Assembly (NCBI GenBank): GCA_039810085.1
Contig: JBDHWG010000001.1
Coordinates: 372,001 to 436,000, forward strand
Direction of reading: 5' to 3'
Origin: JBDHWG01 sp039810085
GTDB lineage: Bacteria; Chloroflexota; Anaerolineae; Epilineales; JAHCIE01
Length of the DNA stretch: 64,000 nt
Part shown: positions 11,506-21,008 of the stretch, one piece after another
Position numbering within the stretch: position 1 is the stretch's first letter
Layout: each line of letters starts with the position of its first letter
The notes under the pieces: model-generated
Seen by the model: the letters and a program-made list of their open reading frames with translations, nothing else
What the model was told of the DNA's origin: nothing
Database searches by the model: none
Translations under genes and position numbers: made by a program

Positions 11506-11529
11506 CTTAGATTCGGTTACGCGCTTTGG

Positions 11530-11557
11530 ACAGGGCCGCGGCGCATCGCGGCCCTGT
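11530..11557 (+). terminator. Rho-independent-like terminator after the YflT-like gene
   Basis: An 11-base perfect stem (ACAGGGCCGCG with CGCGGCCCTGT) and a 6-base loop, followed by CTGTTTGTG. It lies 24 bases after the stop codon. Confidence 0.75.
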
Positions 11558-11577
11558 CTGTTTGTGCGCTCGCGGCG

Positions 11578-11593
11578 GGGCATCTTTCTTGCT
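11578..11593 (+). promoter_or_regulatory. Candidate sigma54 promoter
   Basis: GGGCATCTTTCTTGCT has GG-N10-GC spacing, with GGCA and TTGCT matching and only the first T of TGGCA replaced by G. It lies between the preceding terminator and the GTG start of the next gene at 11665. Confidence 0.6.
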
Positions 11594-11664
11594 ACCCCTT
11601 TTTCGCGTCGTGTTTTGTAAGTTAGATGGGGGACGCCCCCCAAAAGTTAACGAGGAGGTTAATA

Positions 11665-12270
11665 GTGCGCGATAAAGAGGACCAGGGAATGGGCCGGATG
11701 GAAACTCTGAGCGAGAGCCAGCGTCAAGAGGACAACATTCAGGACGACCGCTCGGCTGGCGGCAGCAGCGGGCCCAGCACCAGCAGCGAGCGTTTCGATA
11801 GCGGCCACCCGAATCAGTACGAGAGGCACGATGGCGATACGGGCGGCATGACCGATAGCTCCGGCCATAGTGGCGACGTGGAGACGCGCGATTTCAACCA
11901 CGCCGACCACCGGCCGGGTGAAACGGCGTCGATGGGCGGCGGCAGCCACCACATGTCGTCCGGCATGGGCGCGGGCGGCGCAGCGTACTCCAACATGAGC
12001 AGCACATCTGGGCCAAGCAGCCAGGAGGGCATACGCATGAGCGAAGAAGATCAGATGCAGACGGGGGGCGGTGGTTCCGGTCAGCGCCGCGAGTTCGGCA
12101 GCACCGGCGGCGCGGGCGCTGAGGGCGAAGAAGGTAGCGCGACGGGCGGTAACAAGATCAGCGGTACGCCCGAGGACAGCAGCGATCAGATGCAGACGGG
12201 GGGCGGCGGCTCCGGTCAGCGCCGCGAGTTCGGCAGCACCGGCGGCAGCTCCGAGGGCAACGAGGGGTAG
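11665..12270 (+). CDS. Low-complexity Gly/Ser-rich acidic protein, unknown
   Basis: This 201-residue hydrophilic protein has no hydrophobic segment and is rich in Gly, Ser, Glu and Asp, so it is probably intrinsically disordered. Two near-identical copies of DQMQTGGGGSGQRREFGSTG lie in its C-terminal third. I chose the GTG at 11665 because GAGGAGG lies 6 bases upstream; an in-frame ATG at 11626 lacks one. Function is unknown. Its place between two stress-type genes and its sigma54-like promoter suggest a desiccation- or stress-related role. Confidence 0.7.
   Translation: MRDKEDQGMGRMETLSESQRQEDNIQDDRSAGGSSGPSTSSERFDSGHPNQYERHDGDTGGMTDSSGHSGDVETRDFNHADHRPGETASMGGGSHHMSSGMGAGGAAYSNMSSTSGPSSQEGIRMSEEDQMQTGGGGSGQRREFGSTGGAGAEGEEGSATGGNKISGTPEDSSDQMQTGGGGSGQRREFGSTGGSSEGNEG
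12049..12247 (+). repeat. 64-bp direct repeat inside a coding region
   Basis: Bases 12049-12112 and 12184-12247 are identical except for two silent changes. The spacing is 135 bases, a multiple of three, so the duplication is in frame and duplicates a 21-residue peptide. Confidence 0.9.
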
Positions 12271-12277
12271 ACCCGTC

Positions 12278-12293
12278 TGGCATACCTCTTGCA
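12278..12293 (+). promoter_or_regulatory. Candidate sigma54 promoter of the ferritin-like gene
   Basis: TGGCATACCTCTTGCA matches TGGCA-N6-TTGCA exactly with GG-N10-GC spacing. It lies 8 bases after the previous stop codon and about 60 bases before the ATG at 12351. Confidence 0.75.
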
Positions 12294-12350
12294 TAACGAT
12301 AGGCACAACGAACAACACTTTAATCACTTGAACGTGTAAAGGAGAGTTAG

Positions 12351-12908
12351 ATGGACCTGAATTCGCTGCATAACCTGTTCCTGTCTGAGTTGGCCGATAC
12401 CTACGATGCCGAGCAGCAGATTCTCAAGGCGCTGCCGCAGATGATTGAAGAGACGACGAACCCCAAGCTGCGCAACCGCATGCAGACGCACCTCGAAGAG
12501 ACGCAGCAGCAGGTAAAGAACATCGAGGCGTGCTTCCAGTCCCTCGGCGAGAAGGCCCAGGGCGAGAAGTGCATGGGCATGGCCGGTATCATCGGCGAGA
12601 AGCAGAAGATGACCGGCGAGAAGCCATCCCAGGAAGTTCTCCAGGCGATCAACCTTGGCGCGGGCATCAAGGTCGAGAGCTACGAGATCGCGTCTTACAC
12701 GTCGCTGGTCGGCATGGCGGTGATGATGGGCCACGCCGAGTGCGAACGCCTGCTCAAGGAGAATCTCCAGCAGGAGAACGACATGGCGCGCTTCCTGGAG
12801 CAGAACTCGGCCCAGGTGATGGAAGAGCTGGGCAGCCTGACCGGCGAGAAGAACATGGCAGGTGAGGGTCGCGGCAACGACGGCCCGCGCGGCATGCGCC
12901 CCCGCTAA
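12351..12908 (+). CDS. YciF-type ferritin-like protein (DUF892)
   Basis: The 185-residue protein is an all-helical DUF892/YciF-type protein. Its opening, LHNLFLSELADTYDAEQQI, is the characteristic first helix, and Glu and His residues are spaced for a di-metal site (E-x6-Y, HLEETQQQ, E-x2-H-type pairs in the later helices, such as GHAECERLL). Family members respond to osmotic, heat and oxidative stress in several bacteria, but no enzymatic activity has been settled. The C-terminal 25 residues are polar and Gly-rich. The start is ATG with GGAG 5 bases upstream. The gene has its own sigma54-like promoter and a terminator. Confidence 0.85.
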   Translation: MDLNSLHNLFLSELADTYDAEQQILKALPQMIEETTNPKLRNRMQTHLEETQQQVKNIEACFQSLGEKAQGEKCMGMAGIIGEKQKMTGEKPSQEVLQAINLGAGIKVESYEIASYTSLVGMAVMMGHAECERLLKENLQQENDMARFLEQNSAQVMEELGSLTGEKNMAGEGRGNDGPRGMRPR

Positions 12909-12929
12909 GCGTTCACTCCCCTATCCTTA

Positions 12930-12956
12930 CGAGGCCGACCTTGACGGTCGGCCTCG
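12930..12956 (+). terminator. Terminator after the ferritin-like gene
   Basis: An 11-base perfect stem (CGAGGCCGACC with GGTCGGCCTCG) and a TTGAC loop, followed by CTTGATTT. It lies 22 bases after the stop codon. Confidence 0.75.
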
Positions 12957-12994
12957 CTTGATTTCTGGACATCATACACGCCCATGACGCCCAG

Positions 12995-13010
12995 TGGCAC
13001 GGCGTTTGCA
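12995..13010 (+). promoter_or_regulatory. Candidate sigma54 promoter, full consensus
   Basis: TGGCACGGCGTTTGCA matches the extended RpoN consensus TGGCACG-N4-TTGCA at all conserved positions. It lies 44 bases before the ATG at 13054 and rules out the earlier in-frame GTG at 12994 as the start. Confidence 0.8.
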
Positions 13011-13053
13011 TAGAGGAGGTGCGAGATTAGTTCGTCAGGTCAGGAGCGAGAAC

Positions 13054-13917
13054 ATGACGGTGCTTGGTCGATTGGGAACAGGATTGATCCAGGGCAATAT
13101 ATCACTCGAGCTTGACTACCGCCGCGTGAAGCTGGGCGATGTTGTCGTCAACTACGCCGTGGCAGGCGCGGGACACCCTATTATCCTGGTTCACGGCCTG
13201 GCCGGGTCGCACCGTTGGTGGCAGCGCACTGTTCAAGCGTTCGCGCACTACGGCCGCGTCTACTCCATCGACCTCATCGGTTTCGGTGAGAGCCGCGGCG
13301 GAACCGACTTCGATCTCCTGGAAGGCGCTCGTTACCTCGCCGAGTGGATGGACTACCTTGGCATCCGCAACGCCACGGTCATCGGCCACTCCATGGGCGG
13401 CTACATCGCCGCCGAGTTGGCCGCCGACTACCCCGACAAGGTCGATATCCTCGTCCTGGTGGGCGCGGTGACGATGCCCCTGGGCAGCAACTTCGTGCGT
13501 AACTTCATGTCCATGGCGCAGGAGGCGCGTCAAGCGCCACTGACCCTGCTGCCGACGTTCTTCTCCGATGTGCGACGCGCGGGCTTCAAGACCATCTGGC
13601 AGGCGGGGATGCAGCTGTGTACGTGCGACATCCGCCACAAGCTGGCGAGCATCCAGCAGCCGACGCTGCTCATCTGGGGCGAGAAGGACATGCTCACCCC
13701 CGTCGATTTCGCCCACAACCTCGTCAAGCTCATGTCGGACGCCCACCTCGTCAAGTTCGACGGCTGCGGCCATGCGCCGCAGTGGGAGCGCGCCGAGGAG
13801 TTCACCGATATCGTCCTGGCGTTCCTGAAGTCCTATCGCCCGGCTGTGAAGGCGAAGCGCGCGCCGGCGGTACAGACCGACGATACCGTGCCACCGGACC
13901 TGCCGACGGCGGCGTAA
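13054..13917 (+). CDS. Alpha/beta-fold hydrolase
   Basis: The 287-residue protein is a soluble alpha/beta hydrolase: VHGLAGSHRWW is the oxyanion-hole HG motif, IGHSMGGYIA at about residue 112 carries the nucleophilic Ser, WGEKDMLTP the acid and GCGHAPQWE the catalytic His. The layout resembles 2-hydroxymuconic-semialdehyde hydrolase/lipase relatives; the substrate is unknown. The start is an ATG at 13054 with AGGAG upstream. The full-consensus sigma54 site 44 bases upstream places it in the stress cluster. The C-terminal 30 residues are low-complexity Ala/Pro/Asp. Confidence 0.85.
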   Translation: MTVLGRLGTGLIQGNISLELDYRRVKLGDVVVNYAVAGAGHPIILVHGLAGSHRWWQRTVQAFAHYGRVYSIDLIGFGESRGGTDFDLLEGARYLAEWMDYLGIRNATVIGHSMGGYIAAELAADYPDKVDILVLVGAVTMPLGSNFVRNFMSMAQEARQAPLTLLPTFFSDVRRAGFKTIWQAGMQLCTCDIRHKLASIQQPTLLIWGEKDMLTPVDFAHNLVKLMSDAHLVKFDGCGHAPQWERAEEFTDIVLAFLKSYRPAVKAKRAPAVQTDDTVPPDLPTAA

Positions 13918-13949
13918 GGGCGCCCATCGCATTAGTATCACCCGACGAC

Positions 13950-14082
13950 GGCTCAGACTCGAAGTCTGAGCCGGATAATACCAAAGCCTGCCGAGGCAGG
14001 CTGGGGCAAGGATGATGTCCACGCGCCAGCCTGCTTCGAGCAGGCTTCTCTATGACAGCCGCCGCAATTCAAATTTGGCGGT
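13950..14082. repeat. Multi-hairpin repeat element (family D), copy 1
   Basis: Four successive palindromes: GGCTCAGACTCGAAGTCTGAGCC at 13950, then AGCCTGCC/GGCAGGCT, AGCCTGCTTCGAGCAGGCT at 14028 and an AT-cored GCCGCC/GGCGG one. The order and spacing match, in inverted orientation, the block at 40058-40208. It fills the gap between the convergent hydrolase and recQ genes. Confidence 0.75.
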
Positions 14083-14088
14083 GTTCGA

Positions 14089-15825
<1,737 letters not shown>

Positions 15826-15856
15826 GCCTGACACTCCTCCCCACAGCCCAAGAGTA

Positions 15857-16687
15857 TCACCGCCTGCGCGGCGCGCTCGGCTCCGTACCCAACAAACTAA
15901 TCTGCCCGTACTTGAATAAGGCCACAAACACAACACCGCCAATCGCATTCCCCAGGGTCGCAAACACAAGGAACACCCCGATCTCCGCCAACGCCACCGA
16001 CTGACCGGCAAACAGCCCGCCCAGCGCCTCAATCGTACCCGCGATGGAGTGGTGCAGGTGCGCGAGGCCGATGGCGAACGTCACCACCCAGACGCATACC
16101 ACCTGCCCGATGGTGTCACGCCCGGCGACGACGAGCCACGTCAACAGCCCCATCATCCAGCCAGCGAGAATACCGCTGATCAGGATCGCCCACCACGGGT
16201 AGCCCACCACGTACTCCGCGATTTCGCCGAACGCCTGTGGATCGGCCACGTGCAGCGCGGGGCCAATCCAGGCGGCAAGAGCGGCGAACACCGCGCCCCC
16301 GACCAGGTTCGCAACGTAGATGATGACCCACAGCCGCGCCAGCCCGCCGAAAGAGGCCCGGCGGTCGAGCACGGGCAGCACGGCCTGGGTGGTATGCTCG
16401 GTGAATAGCTCCGAGCGGCCGAGAATGACGAAAATGTACCCGATAGAGTAGACGCTCGCCACCAGCACGCGACTGATCGGGTCGCTGAGCTGGTCGCGGG
16501 TCAGGGTGAGCATCACGGCCATCAGGAACACGCTGAAGCCCAGCTCGAAGCCCGCCGAGGTGCCCGAGAGGAACAGACTCCAGCCATTCCGCTCGATCTG
16601 CTCGACCTCTTCCTCGATCTGCTCCGACAGAATCGCTTCGGCCGGCTTCTTTGCCCCTTCTTGAGGCGCTGCCCTGTCGGTCAGCAC
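15857..16687 (-). CDS. Formate/nitrite transporter (FNT) family channel
   Basis: The 276-residue protein has an N-terminal soluble helix rich in Glu (EQIEEEVEQIERNG) followed by six predicted membrane segments, matching the aquaporin-like FNT fold. The segments SAGFELGFSVFLMAV, GYIFVILGRSELFTEHTTQ and the later GNAIGGVVFVALF fit the YfdC-like branch. These pentameric pores carry small monovalent anions such as formate or nitrite. The start is a GTG at 16687 preceded by GGAGGCAGA. It lies upstream of recQ with a 31-base gap. The substrate cannot be told from sequence. Confidence 0.85.
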   Translation of the reverse strand: MLTDRAAPQEGAKKPAEAILSEQIEEEVEQIERNGWSLFLSGTSAGFELGFSVFLMAVMLTLTRDQLSDPISRVLVASVYSIGYIFVILGRSELFTEHTTQAVLPVLDRRASFGGLARLWVIIYVANLVGGAVFAALAAWIGPALHVADPQAFGEIAEYVVGYPWWAILISGILAGWMMGLLTWLVVAGRDTIGQVVCVWVVTFAIGLAHLHHSIAGTIEALGGLFAGQSVALAEIGVFLVFATLGNAIGGVVFVALFKYGQISLLGTEPSAPRRR

Positions 16688-16703
16688 ACTCTGCCTCCAT
16701 TGT

Positions 16704-16802
16704 ATGCGTCATGCTGAGCGTTTCTTGGGGGGCGGGGGCCGAAGGCCCCTGCTGCGAAGCATCCCCAGCGGGGAGACCCTTCGCTACGCTCAGGGTAACA
16801 AT
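16704..16802. repeat. Palindromic repeat of the GTCATGCTGAGCG type, in a gene-free gap
   Basis: GTCATGCTGAGCG near 16709 pairs with CGCTACGCTCAGGGTAAC near 16785, enclosing a GC-rich inner hairpin (GGGCCGAAGGCCC). It is the same kind of long imperfect palindrome as family A, with a different sequence. Nothing that looks like a gene is present between 16688 and 17003. Confidence 0.65.
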
Positions 16803-16935
16803 CGAAACTACACACGAGCATCACAGTCATGGGAGAATGATGCGCCCTGCCTCTTGCGGTCCTGGGTCAAGCCCGGACCAGAGGCGGCCGCTGACGCCTG
16901 CCACCTGTTGTGAGGGATGACTTGCGGCGGTCGCC

Positions 16936-16977
16936 GTGGCTTCAGCGATTCAGGGGGACCTCAATGGCTGAAGCCAC
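16936..16977. terminator. Hairpin downstream of the GH13 gene
   Basis: An 11-base perfect stem (GTGGCTTCAGC with GCTGAAGCCAC) and a 20-base loop lie 26 bases beyond the stop codon of the leftward GH13 gene. There is no T-run, so it may act as a processing or protective stem rather than a classical terminator. Confidence 0.45.
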
Positions 16978-17003
16978 ATGGCTCGTCTTCGTTGGTGTAG
17001 CGT

Positions 17004-18854
17004 TTAACCTGCGTCCTGCGAGAGAATGACGGCGGTGTAAGGACCCAGGCTTACTTTGCCCTTGGCGGGCTGGCCGTCCTGCGGCTCAGCAATCCCGGTC
17101 ACGTCGAAACACGGTTGGTTGGTGAACTCGGGGTCGTACACCGAGGCGTCGCTGAACAAGCGTACCTTCCACAACCCCTCGGCCGGCAAGCCCACCCAGT
17201 AGTCTTCCCACGGCTGGCTCGTCAGGTTCACCACGACGACCACGCTATCCTGCGGCCCGCCCTTGTCATAGCGGTGGTACGCAATGACCTTCGCCTCCGG
17301 GTTGACGTGGTACATGTCCACGAACTGCCCGCTCAACCCGCGCGTGGTGTTGTGATAGTTGCGGCGGAGCTGGATGAGGTCCGTGTAGAGACGCTGAATG
17401 CCCGGGTACTGTTCCAGCTTCGACCAGTCCAGCGGCTTGTCGTCCTTGAACCACGAGTCGGTCAGAAACTCCTGCCCCTGCAAGATCATCGGGATGCCCG
17501 GCGAGGTGAACAGCAGGCACGCCCCCAGCGTCGAGCGCTTCTTGGAGTACCAACTGCCCGCGTTGCCGGGCCAGATCTGCTCTGGGATGCGCGCCAGGCC
17601 GTTGCCGACCTCGTCGTGGGACTCGGTGTAGATGACCCGCTTGAAGGCGTCGTCGTTGTAGCGGTTGGTCACCGCGCCGGCTACTTCCTCGGCGCTGCGG
17701 TCGGCGTCTTCCTGCCGGATCATGTTCTGGTTGACCGGGTAGTGGAAGCCCGCGTCCCACTGGGCATCGAAGCCCATGCCGCCCAACGCGGCCGGCGTCG
17801 TGATGGCCTCGATGTGGCGCAGGTCCTCGGCAATGGTGACCTTCCAGGGCTGGCGCATGTCGATTTCTTCGTTAAGCCACTGCATCAGGCTCCAGCCGTC
17901 GGGCAAATCGTGATCGGGACTGTCATCCCCCACATAGTTGCGAATATAAGCTACGGCGTCGACGCGCAGCCCGTCGAGGTGGTAATCCTCCAGCCACATC
18001 AGGGCGTTGTCGCGGATGTACTGCCGCACCTCCGACCGTCCATAGTCCGGTCGAGTGTCGCCCCAGGGCGTGTTGGCGCGCTCATCCTGGTAGAAGTAGA
18101 TGCCGCCGCGACCGTTCTCCGACCAGCCGTCGAACTGCCATAGGCTCAGGTCGTTCGGGCCGAAGTGGTTGTAGACGACGTCGAGGATGACGGCCATGCC
18201 GTGCTCGTGAGCAGCCTTGACGAAGCGCTTGAAGCCGTTCGGACCGCCGTAGTCGCTCTCGATGGCGAAGGGGTGGGCGGTACTGTAGCCCCACGAGATG
18301 CCGCCGGGGAACTCCTGGATCGGCATCAGCTCGATGGTGTTGATGCCCATGTCCCGCAGATACGGCAGCTTCTCAATCGCCTGGTCGAAGGTGCCGGGCA
18401 TGTGGGCGTCGTCGCCGTTGAACGTGCCGATGTGCATCTCGTAGATGACCATCTCGTTCCACGGCGGCGTGCGGTAGTTGTCGGCATCCCAGTCGAACGT
18501 CGGGTCGTAGATGACGGCGTCCCCGACGGAGTTGGTTACCTCGCGGGCGTAGGCGTCGATCCGCCACAGGTCTTGATCGCCGTTGAGGATGCGATACTTG
18601 TAGTGGTCACCGGCCTTCGCGCCCTCGACATCCACGGACCAGTAGCCATTCTCCTCTTGGGCAAGCGGGTTGCCCATTGGCGACCAGTCGTTGAACGTGC
18701 CGGCGACGAAGACCGCTTCGGCGTTGGGCGCCCAGAGGCGGAACGTCGTGCCCGTTTCATACGGCAGCGCCCCCATGCCAGGACGACGCGAGGGGGCAGC
18801 CTTCGCGCCGCGCGTCATAAGACGGGTTGTCGCGCTGGCGACGTGCGTAGCCAT
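17004..18854 (-). CDS. GH13 alpha-glucan branching-type enzyme (CBM48-GH13)
   Basis: The 616-residue protein joins an N-terminal CBM48/early-set domain (FRLWAPNAEAVFVAGTFNDW) to a GH13 barrel. The four conserved regions are DVVYNHFG (about 225), GLRVDAVAYI (about 296, nucleophile Asp), TIAEDLRH (about 338, acid/base Glu) and ESHDEVGNG (about 411). The combination, with the YFYQDERANTPWGD insert, resembles glycogen branching-enzyme relatives and less so maltooligosyl-trehalose hydrolases; specificity is not certain. I chose the ATG at 18854, with AGGAG upstream. The strong sigma54-like site 110 bases upstream links this glycogen enzyme to the stress cluster. Confidence 0.82.
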   Translation of the reverse strand: MATHVASATTRLMTRGAKAAPSRRPGMGALPYETGTTFRLWAPNAEAVFVAGTFNDWSPMGNPLAQEENGYWSVDVEGAKAGDHYKYRILNGDQDLWRIDAYAREVTNSVGDAVIYDPTFDWDADNYRTPPWNEMVIYEMHIGTFNGDDAHMPGTFDQAIEKLPYLRDMGINTIELMPIQEFPGGISWGYSTAHPFAIESDYGGPNGFKRFVKAAHEHGMAVILDVVYNHFGPNDLSLWQFDGWSENGRGGIYFYQDERANTPWGDTRPDYGRSEVRQYIRDNALMWLEDYHLDGLRVDAVAYIRNYVGDDSPDHDLPDGWSLMQWLNEEIDMRQPWKVTIAEDLRHIEAITTPAALGGMGFDAQWDAGFHYPVNQNMIRQEDADRSAEEVAGAVTNRYNDDAFKRVIYTESHDEVGNGLARIPEQIWPGNAGSWYSKKRSTLGACLLFTSPGIPMILQGQEFLTDSWFKDDKPLDWSKLEQYPGIQRLYTDLIQLRRNYHNTTRGLSGQFVDMYHVNPEAKVIAYHRYDKGGPQDSVVVVVNLTSQPWEDYWVGLPAEGLWKVRLFSDASVYDPEFTNQPCFDVTGIAEPQDGQPAKGKVSLGPYTAVILSQDAG

Positions 18855-18963
18855 GATGTTAAGCTCCTGTTGCTGCAATAGTGTCGGCTGTGAAGCACGG
18901 CAAGTCTGCTCGCTATGGAGTCTCCATTGCTCCGAAGCGAGAAAACCTTACGCCAACAGGTTT

Positions 18964-18979
18964 AGCAAGATGCATGCCA
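18964..18979 (-). promoter_or_regulatory. Candidate sigma54 promoter of the GH13 gene
   Basis: The reverse strand reads TGGCATGCATCTTGCT, which fits TGGCAYG-N4-TTGCW at all conserved positions, with GG-N10-GC spacing. It predicts a leader of about 100 bases before the ATG at 18854. Confidence 0.75.
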
Positions 18980-19042
18980 TATCCAGACGCTAAGGAAACA
19001 AGATTTCGATCTGCGGCAAAATTCTCGTCAAGGAGATTGCCC

Positions 19043-20296
19043 CTACTTCCCGCCGGACGCGCTCAATAACGGGACCCGCTGCTCGGCCGGAATCTGCTGC
19101 CGGTGCTGCATGTAGTAGCGGATGCCGCCGAGGACGCCGATGAGACAGAGGGCGGCCTCCAGCAGCAAGGTCTCCGGCACGCCGATGCGTTCGGCCAGCC
19201 AGCCGGTGATGAAGCCGCCGATGGGTGTCGAGCCGGCGAACAGCAGGAAGTAGATGCTCATGACACGCCCGCGCAGATGATCGGGGGAGTTGAGCTGGAG
19301 CAGGGTGTTCGACGTGGCGGTGTAGCTGATGCTGGCGAGGCCGAGCAGGATGAGCAGGACGGCGGTCGTCGGCAGCCAGTTACTGAAGGCGACGCCGGCC
19401 AGGAAGAACGCGAAGAGGACGGAGCTGCCCAGAAGGAGCGGGAAGGTGGCCTGGGAGCGGTTTGCCAGCAGCAGCGCGCCGGCCAGGGAGCCGACGCCCA
19501 TGAATGCGGTCAGCAGGCCGAACCCGGCGGCGTTGGTGTGCAGGACGAACTCGGCGATGAGCGGCAGCGTCACCGAGAAGTTGTAGCCGAACGTGCCCAG
19601 CACGGCCATCATGATGACGACGATGAAAGCCGGGACGGTGTAGCGCACGAAGGACAGCCCCTCGCCGATCTGGCGGAACACGTTGCCCCGCTGGGGCGCT
19701 GGGACGCTGTGGAAGTGCTCCGAGCGCATGAGCATGAGCGCAATGATGGGCGCGATGAAGCTGGCCGCGTTGAGGAGGAAGGCGTCGGCGAGGCCGATAG
19801 CGCCGATGAGCACACCGCCGACGGCCGGGCCGACGATGCGCGCAGCGTTGAACAGCGACGAGTTGAGGGCGACGGCGTTGGGCAGGTCCTCGCGCCCAAC
19901 AAGCTCGACGACGAACGCCTGGCGCGTCGGGTTGTCGAAGGCGTTGATGATGCCGAGGATAAGCGCCAGAACGTAGACATGCCACAGCTGCACCGTGTTG
20001 GTCAGGACGAGCAGGCCCAGGATGAGGGCTTGCAGGGCCGAGACGACCTGGGTGAACAGCAGGAACTTGCGTTTGGGGACGCGGTCGGCGAAGACGCCGC
20101 CGAACAGGGTAAACAGCAGGATGGGCAGAGTCTGGAGCGCGGTGACGATGCCGACGGCCAGGGGCGACGTGGTCAGGCGCAGGACGAGCCACGATTGGCC
20201 GATGGTTTGCATCCACGTGCCCGTCAGCGAGACGAGCTGGCCGAGCCAGAAGAGCCGATAGTTATAATTCCGCAGAGCTTGAAAAGTACGCGACAT
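19043..20296 (-). CDS. MFS exporter, EntS/MFS_3-like
   Basis: The 417-residue protein has about 12 hydrophobic segments and the motif-A-like loop GGVFADRVPKRKFLL between helices 2 and 3. The opening (FQALRNYNYRLFWLGQLVSLTGTWMQTIGQSWLV) is typical of the MFS_3 group, which includes the enterobactin exporter EntS and many putative multidrug or metabolite effluxers. It probably works in the inner membrane by proton antiport. The substrate is unknown. It stands alone; the nearest leftward gene upstream is the lipoprotein, separated by the hairpin at 20341. Confidence 0.85.
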   Translation of the reverse strand: MSRTFQALRNYNYRLFWLGQLVSLTGTWMQTIGQSWLVLRLTTSPLAVGIVTALQTLPILLFTLFGGVFADRVPKRKFLLFTQVVSALQALILGLLVLTNTVQLWHVYVLALILGIINAFDNPTRQAFVVELVGREDLPNAVALNSSLFNAARIVGPAVGGVLIGAIGLADAFLLNAASFIAPIIALMLMRSEHFHSVPAPQRGNVFRQIGEGLSFVRYTVPAFIVVIMMAVLGTFGYNFSVTLPLIAEFVLHTNAAGFGLLTAFMGVGSLAGALLLANRSQATFPLLLGSSVLFAFFLAGVAFSNWLPTTAVLLILLGLASISYTATSNTLLQLNSPDHLRGRVMSIYFLLFAGSTPIGGFITGWLAERIGVPETLLLEAALCLIGVLGGIRYYMQHRQQIPAEQRVPLLSASGGK

Positions 20297-20340
20297 GGCT
20301 ACAATATCCCCCGCTCAACCAAGCATCCAGGCAAGACAGT

Positions 20341-20364
20341 AGGGCGAGCCGCGAAGCTCGCCCT
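20341..20364 (-). terminator. Hairpin after the lipoprotein gene
   Basis: A 9-base perfect stem (AGGGCGAGC with GCTCGCCCT) with a 6-base loop lies 40 bases beyond the lipoprotein stop codon and 45 bases upstream of the exporter start. The T-run is on the opposite side, so it would be a stronger terminator for rightward transcripts. Confidence 0.55.
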
Positions 20365-20403
20365 TTTCACACATAAATTATAGGCGTTGGGGGCGCGGTG
20401 AGG

Positions 20404-20904
20404 TTACTGCGCCCACTGAATATTGACCTGACTGGTCTGCGGGTTGAACTGCGCCTCGGCGAGCTTCGCGCCGCTCTGGTAGAAGGCATCGATGGTTAAG
20501 GGCTTGCCGGGGAACGTGCGGGCCATGCCCTGCCCCAGCGCCGTCAGGAGCTGCTGGACGTCGTTCTTGGTCACGTTCGGGTTGACCTTCACGCCGAGCG
20601 TCTGGTTATTGCGGACGACGGCATCCGTGATGTAGCGCCGCTCTGGGTCCTGGTCCAGCACCCACTGGGCGAACTTCGCCCCCTCCTGCGTATCACCCGT
20701 CGCCGTGCCCTTGTTGTAAGCGCCGCCGTACTGCGCGGGCGGCAGCGGGTCGCCGAGCACGACGGCGGGCTGCCCGCTCTGCGCATCCTGCGTGCGCACG
20801 CTGCCACACGCGCCGAGGAAGAGAGCCAGCGCAGCCAGGGCAGTTAGCGCCAGCGCCTTCACGACGACCGCCAGCGTCGCATGCTGATTTGTGTTTGTGT
20901 CCAT
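20404..20904 (-). CDS. Secreted lipoprotein, unknown
   Basis: The 166-residue protein starts with a signal peptide (VKALALTALAALALFLGAC) ending in a lipobox LGAC, so it should be lipid-anchored outside the cytoplasmic membrane. The mature part has no recognised domain; it is soluble and ends in an NPQTSQVNIQWAQ strand. I chose the ATG at 20904 because the signal peptide then begins properly and a GGGAGG box lies about 12 bases upstream. A sigma54-like site sits 77 bases upstream, between this gene and the methyltransferase. Confidence 0.75.
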   Translation of the reverse strand: MDTNTNQHATLAVVVKALALTALAALALFLGACGSVRTQDAQSGQPAVVLGDPLPPAQYGGAYNKGTATGDTQEGAKFAQWVLDQDPERRYITDAVVRNNQTLGVKVNPNVTKNDVQQLLTALGQGMARTFPGKPLTIDAFYQSGAKLAEAQFNPQTSQVNIQWAQ

Positions 20905-20980
20905 CGTCCTATTTACCTCCCGCTGTGGAACACGCCTGTCCAATGTCCTTGCCTATTCAAAGGCTTGACAAGCTAAACAT

Positions 20981-20996
20981 GGCAATAAGCGTGCCT
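20981..20996 (-). promoter_or_regulatory. Candidate sigma54 promoter of the lipoprotein gene
   Basis: The reverse strand reads AGGCACGCTTATTGCC: GGCACG-N4-TTGC with GG-N10-GC spacing. The flanking T of TGGCA and the last A/T are replaced, so the match is good but not perfect. Confidence 0.55.
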
Positions 20997-21008
20997 CAAG
21001 GGAGGTAA

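Noticed and set aside
12994..13053. Upstream start (GTG at 12994) for the alpha/beta hydrolase
   Set aside because: It overlaps the sigma54-type promoter at 12995-13010, so it would not be transcribed; ATG at 13054 has AGGAG upstream.
16688..17003. Possible small genes in the gap with a long GC-rich palindrome
   Set aside because: Short frames there come from the repeat and have no ribosome-binding site or recognisable product.
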